From Bedellia somnulentella (lineage: Eukaryota > Arthropoda > Insecta > Lepidoptera > Bedelliidae), in NCBI GenBank assembly GCA_963576735.1, contig OY755196.1:11265912-11329911 (forward strand): DNA of 64,000 nucleotides, in the 5' to 3' direction. The position numbers and the translations under genes were made by a program. The notes beneath the pieces are model-generated. The model saw only the letters and a program-made list of their open reading frames with translations, was not told the origin of the DNA and ran no database searches. This document shows positions 61,263-64,000 of this stretch, piece after piece. How positions within the stretch are numbered: position 1 is the stretch's first letter; every line of letters starts with the position of its first letter.

Positions 61263-61518
61263 GCTGTGTAGTGTCGGCTTAGAATAGCACTACCCCATTT
61301 CTTCCGGTCGGTTTACGTAAGAGGCGTCTAACGGTATTGGGGGCTTTTAAGGGATTTTTGGGCGATGCGGTTGGAGACTCATCACCAAGAACCTTTATTT
61401 CACCATCTTTTCCCCACACAAGTTTCCAAAAGTGGCTGAGAAATTTCTTATTCCTTGGCTCTGGCTACCCCTTTCTCGGGATTTATAGCCGTGAGTATAT
61501 GTATGTATGTATGTATGT
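61263..61518 (+). repeat. S1 retroposon, full length
   Basis: Near consensus with a long (TATG)n tail. Confidence 0.92.
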
Positions 61519-61562
61519 TACTCAGTACTACATTAGCTATCTGTCAGTGTATTGTTAATAAA

Positions 61563-61650
61563 ATCCCCACTCAACGTGCCAAAGTGGCCAGAGAATCACT
61601 AATTCAAAGCCTCGAGCTACTTTCTCATAGAATTTATATCCGCGAGTATA
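61563..61650 (+). repeat. S1 3' fragment, degenerate
   Basis: CCCCACTCAACGTGCCAAAG to TATCCGCGAGTATAGG. Confidence 0.6.
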
Positions 61651-62330
61651 GGAAGGATCGTTTTTTGTTGCTGTCTTTAAAAATAATGCCATTCACATTA
61701 ACCTACCTATCCCAACACATTTATGTATTCATCTCCTTTTTGTATTTACAACTAAACATTACATTAACTAGGTAGTTAATAAAACACCTAAACCAACCAT
61801 TTTAGCGTCCCAATCAGCAACGGCCGAGTCAGCTACCGGAAACGCCGGTTCATCGTGCTATATCAATTCAGTTGCCTTCCCTCGAAACTGGCACTCAGTG
61901 ACGTGGCATATTTAATTGCCACCTCGAAATAGAATTTATAATGTGCCTGTTTGTTTAGTGCCTGAGTAATAGGAACGCTGAACGGTTTTTCCAACCTTTT
62001 CATTTGAGTTCTAATTGTAGTTGCTAAGTGATTTTCTTTTATTGAAGGTATCAAATGTTAGGTTTTTTATGGCTTGTTGGGGAAGAGTCAGATTTGAGTG
62101 GAGGGGTGTGGGTTCAAATACTGTTTCGGATTTAAAATTTTGATGTAATAATGTTACACAATATATTGTGTAGCTTTATATGTTGATAGTTTAATTAAGT
62201 TATATAGAAGAATAAACCAGTACAAAAAATCCCATGTTTGATTAAGGCGTGAGTCGAAAAATATTACAATGTAATTTTTTGAACATTGATGTTGGTGAAC
62301 TACTGTTTTGAATTTATGACTCTAGCTATA
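61651..62330. other. Unassigned sequence with a balanced-GC patch
   Basis: 61800-61925 has GC near half (CAACGGCCGAGTCAGCTACC) and more than one open frame of about 35 codons. No splice-site pair stands out. Confidence 0.4.
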
Positions 62331-62679
62331 TACATACATACATACACATACTCACGGCTATAAATCCCAAAAAGGGGTATCCAGAGCTGTGGAATTAGAA
62401 ATTCCTCAGCCATTTTTGGAAAGTTGCATGGGGAAGAGATGGTAAAATAAAGGTTGTTGGTGCTGGGTCTCCAACCGCATCGCCCAAAAATCCCTTAATT
62501 GCCCCAGCCGTTTTTGGAAAGTTGCATGGGGAAGAGATGGTAAAATAAAGGTTGTTGGTGATGGGTCTCCAACCGCATCGCCCAAAAATCCCTTAATAGC
62601 CCCAATACCGTTAGTCGCCTCGTACGTACACCCACCGGAAGAAATGGGGTAGTGCTATTCTAAGCCGACACTACACAGC
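62331..62679 (-). repeat. S1 retroposon with internal tandem duplication
   Basis: About 99 bp (from CAGCCATTTTTGGAAAGTTG at 62406 to the CCC before 62505) is repeated directly as 62505-62603 with few differences. This makes the copy about 350 bp. Confidence 0.93.
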
Positions 62680-63207
62680 TAAATATAAAAAAATATATAA
62701 ATATTTTATGTTTATGATTTAATTAGTAGTCGGTATTTTATAATAAGTCTCAGTCTATGTATTATTCGGCGTGAAAGTTTGAGTTGTTTCTATGTCTGCA
62801 ACATTTATGTGATTCTTCTATTTCAGTAGTTGAATTGAATGGTGGAAGAATAGCGAAACTTCTCCCAAAGTTAAGTTAATATACGTAAAACGGTCCGTCG
62901 ATAAATTGGAAGCGAGTTCAAGTAACTGAAAGCTTCAGTTCTAAACTTATGTATTCGCTCGTTAGCCTGACTTCGGTTTAGATAAAGATGCATTGGGAAG
63001 GCATTCGATGCTATTTTAGATACAATTGAGGTTGGGGAAAAATACCTGTGCCGTGTGTATAGAAGAAAACCAGAAAGGTTTAGTTTACAATCTTAATAAT
63101 TAATTTAGGAGACTCAGGATCTTGGTGTATTTTAATTGATTTTTAGGTGATTTAGCTCTACCACACTTTATGATTACCATTTTTTCTAACTTATTTTTTC
63201 TAAATTA
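62680..63207. other. Unassigned sequence
   Basis: Contains one short S2 3' scrap (ATTCGGCGTGAAAGTTTGAG at 62765); nothing else recognised. Confidence 0.4.
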
Positions 63208-63454
63208 TACATACATACATATACTCACGGCTATATTTCCCTAGAAGGGGTAACCAGAGCTAAGGAATTATAAATTCCACAGCCACTTTTGGAAGTTGAG
63301 TGGGGAAAAGATGGTAAAAATAAAGGTTTTTGGTGATGGGTCTCCAACCGCATCGCCCAAAAATCCAAAAAAAAGCCCCAATACCCTTAGTCGCCTCTTA
63401 CGAAACCCTTGGGTAGAAAGGGGTAGCGAAATTCTAAGCCGGCACTACACGGCA
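63208..63454 (-). repeat. S1 retroposon, full length
   Basis: Subtype with GCCGGCACTACACGGC and AATACCCTTAGTCGCC. Confidence 0.92.
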
Positions 63455-63867
63455 TTCTAAATTATCTTAATTATAATTATAGCTACATTAATATGCATGT
63501 TTGTATGTCATTAAATTCAAAGTAAGCGGCTATCAGGAATAGAACAAAACCCTGGCAACTCCAGTAAGATAGTCATTGGGCGGATTATATTATATTATTA
63601 ACGTATTTACCTCCTTGATTAAATTATTTGAGTGTTGGGCTTCTATCTCGGGTTCCATCCCAAGGGAGTACACTATATAAGAAACCTCTCTTTGTAATAT
63701 TTATCCCATTTTGTCTAAATTGTTCCTAGAATTGTGTCTAGTAAGAGTACTACTAGTTAGTCTGCCTACTATGGGTAGGTGGACTGGTCAGCGTGGAGGA
63801 CTATGAGATACTCCCTAGCCAGCAGATAACTCAAAGCATTCGTAGGAGCAAAATATATATGATTCAT
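63455..63867. other. Unassigned sequence
   Basis: At 63780-63825 GGACTGGTCAGCGTGGAGGA resembles the CCAGCGTGGTGGATTA block at 35908, a probable SINE or LINE 3' scrap. Confidence 0.4.
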
Positions 63868-63960
63868 GTTTACTCTGAATTAGGTGATGTTCAGAAATAT
63901 TAGCACCTCTGCCAACTCCTTCGGGGATAAACTGTGTGAACGTTTGAGTTTTATTTCATG
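63868..63960 (+). repeat. S2 3' fragment
   Basis: GGTGATGTTCAGAAATATTA, CCAACTCCTTCGGGGATAAA, TGTGTGAACGTTTGAG. Confidence 0.72.
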
Positions 63961-64000
63961 TGTATGTGCTGAAATAAAAAAATACATATGTAACAATTAC

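Noticed and set aside
61863..62054. 63-codon minus-strand ORF in a repeat-poor patch
   Set aside because: Other frames over the same bases are also open, and no motif, splice site or start context supports it.

Overview
The window is AT-rich eukaryotic DNA that reads as moth or butterfly (Lepidoptera) intergenic or intronic sequence. This is an inference from the combination of an RTE-like LINE, tRNA-headed SINEs, Helitron ends of the type TCCATACTAATATT/TCTATAC...CTAG, a mariner and many small foldback elements. I found no confirmed host protein gene and no functional tRNA or rRNA gene. There are no bacterial features such as operons, ribosome binding sites or CRISPR arrays.

The window is dominated by one retroposition network. 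At its centre is an RTE-like non-LTR retrotransposon, called L1 here: one ORF with an APE-type endonuclease then a reverse transcriptase, a TATG-repeat tail and no poly(A). Three long copies lie at 6370-8714 (minus, 5' truncated, RT frame open), 17069-20385 (plus, essentially full length, 9-bp target duplication, nonsense and frameshift damage) and 29937-33314 (minus, catalytic YADD changed to YAVD, split by a SINE). A sister subfamily, L2, has a TAAG tail and survives as 3' pieces. More than 60 copies or pieces of a ~250-bp element, S1, are scattered on both strands through the whole window. S1 resembles L1 at BOTH ends: about 90 bp of head and about 45 bp of tail. It is therefore best read as a non-autonomous partner or deletion derivative of an L1-type LINE. 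Three tRNA-headed families are also present: S2 (~360 bp, ending in a CCCCTTCGGGG hairpin and CGGCGTGAACG), S3, and S4 (often foldback).

DNA elements: one intact mariner (22721-24011, 350-aa DD34D transposase, 27-bp perfect TIRs, TA duplication); a non-autonomous Helitron at 1595-2490 and 52453-53413 plus a minus-strand piece at 24082-24395; a Helitron relic with a PIF1-like helicase remnant (37396-38974) followed by a short second Helitron (39088-39788); a 782-bp element with long TIRs and an 8-bp duplication (44797-45578); foldback MITEs with 3-bp duplications (13246-13549, 10412-10549, 35416-35553, 42134-42233); and a four-copy ~134-bp family. A C-terminal RT fragment of a second LINE clade is at 55858-56436.

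Layout: 1-6 kb S1, S2 and a Helitron; 6-9 kb L1a; 9-17 kb SINEs and MITEs; 17-20.4 kb L1b; 20.5-29.9 kb SINEs, mariner and S4; 30-33.3 kb L1c; 33.6-33.8 kb a possible lone exon; 34-37 kb palindromes and a local duplication; 37.4-39.8 kb Helitrons; 40-54 kb nested SINEs and the 8-bp-duplication element; 52.4-53.4 kb Helitron; 54-64 kb mostly S1, S2 and a LINE 3' end. Nested insertions with readable target duplications give a relative history. The L1 machinery probably moved S1, and by 3'-end similarity perhaps S2. Coordinates of degenerate copies are approximate, read by eye.
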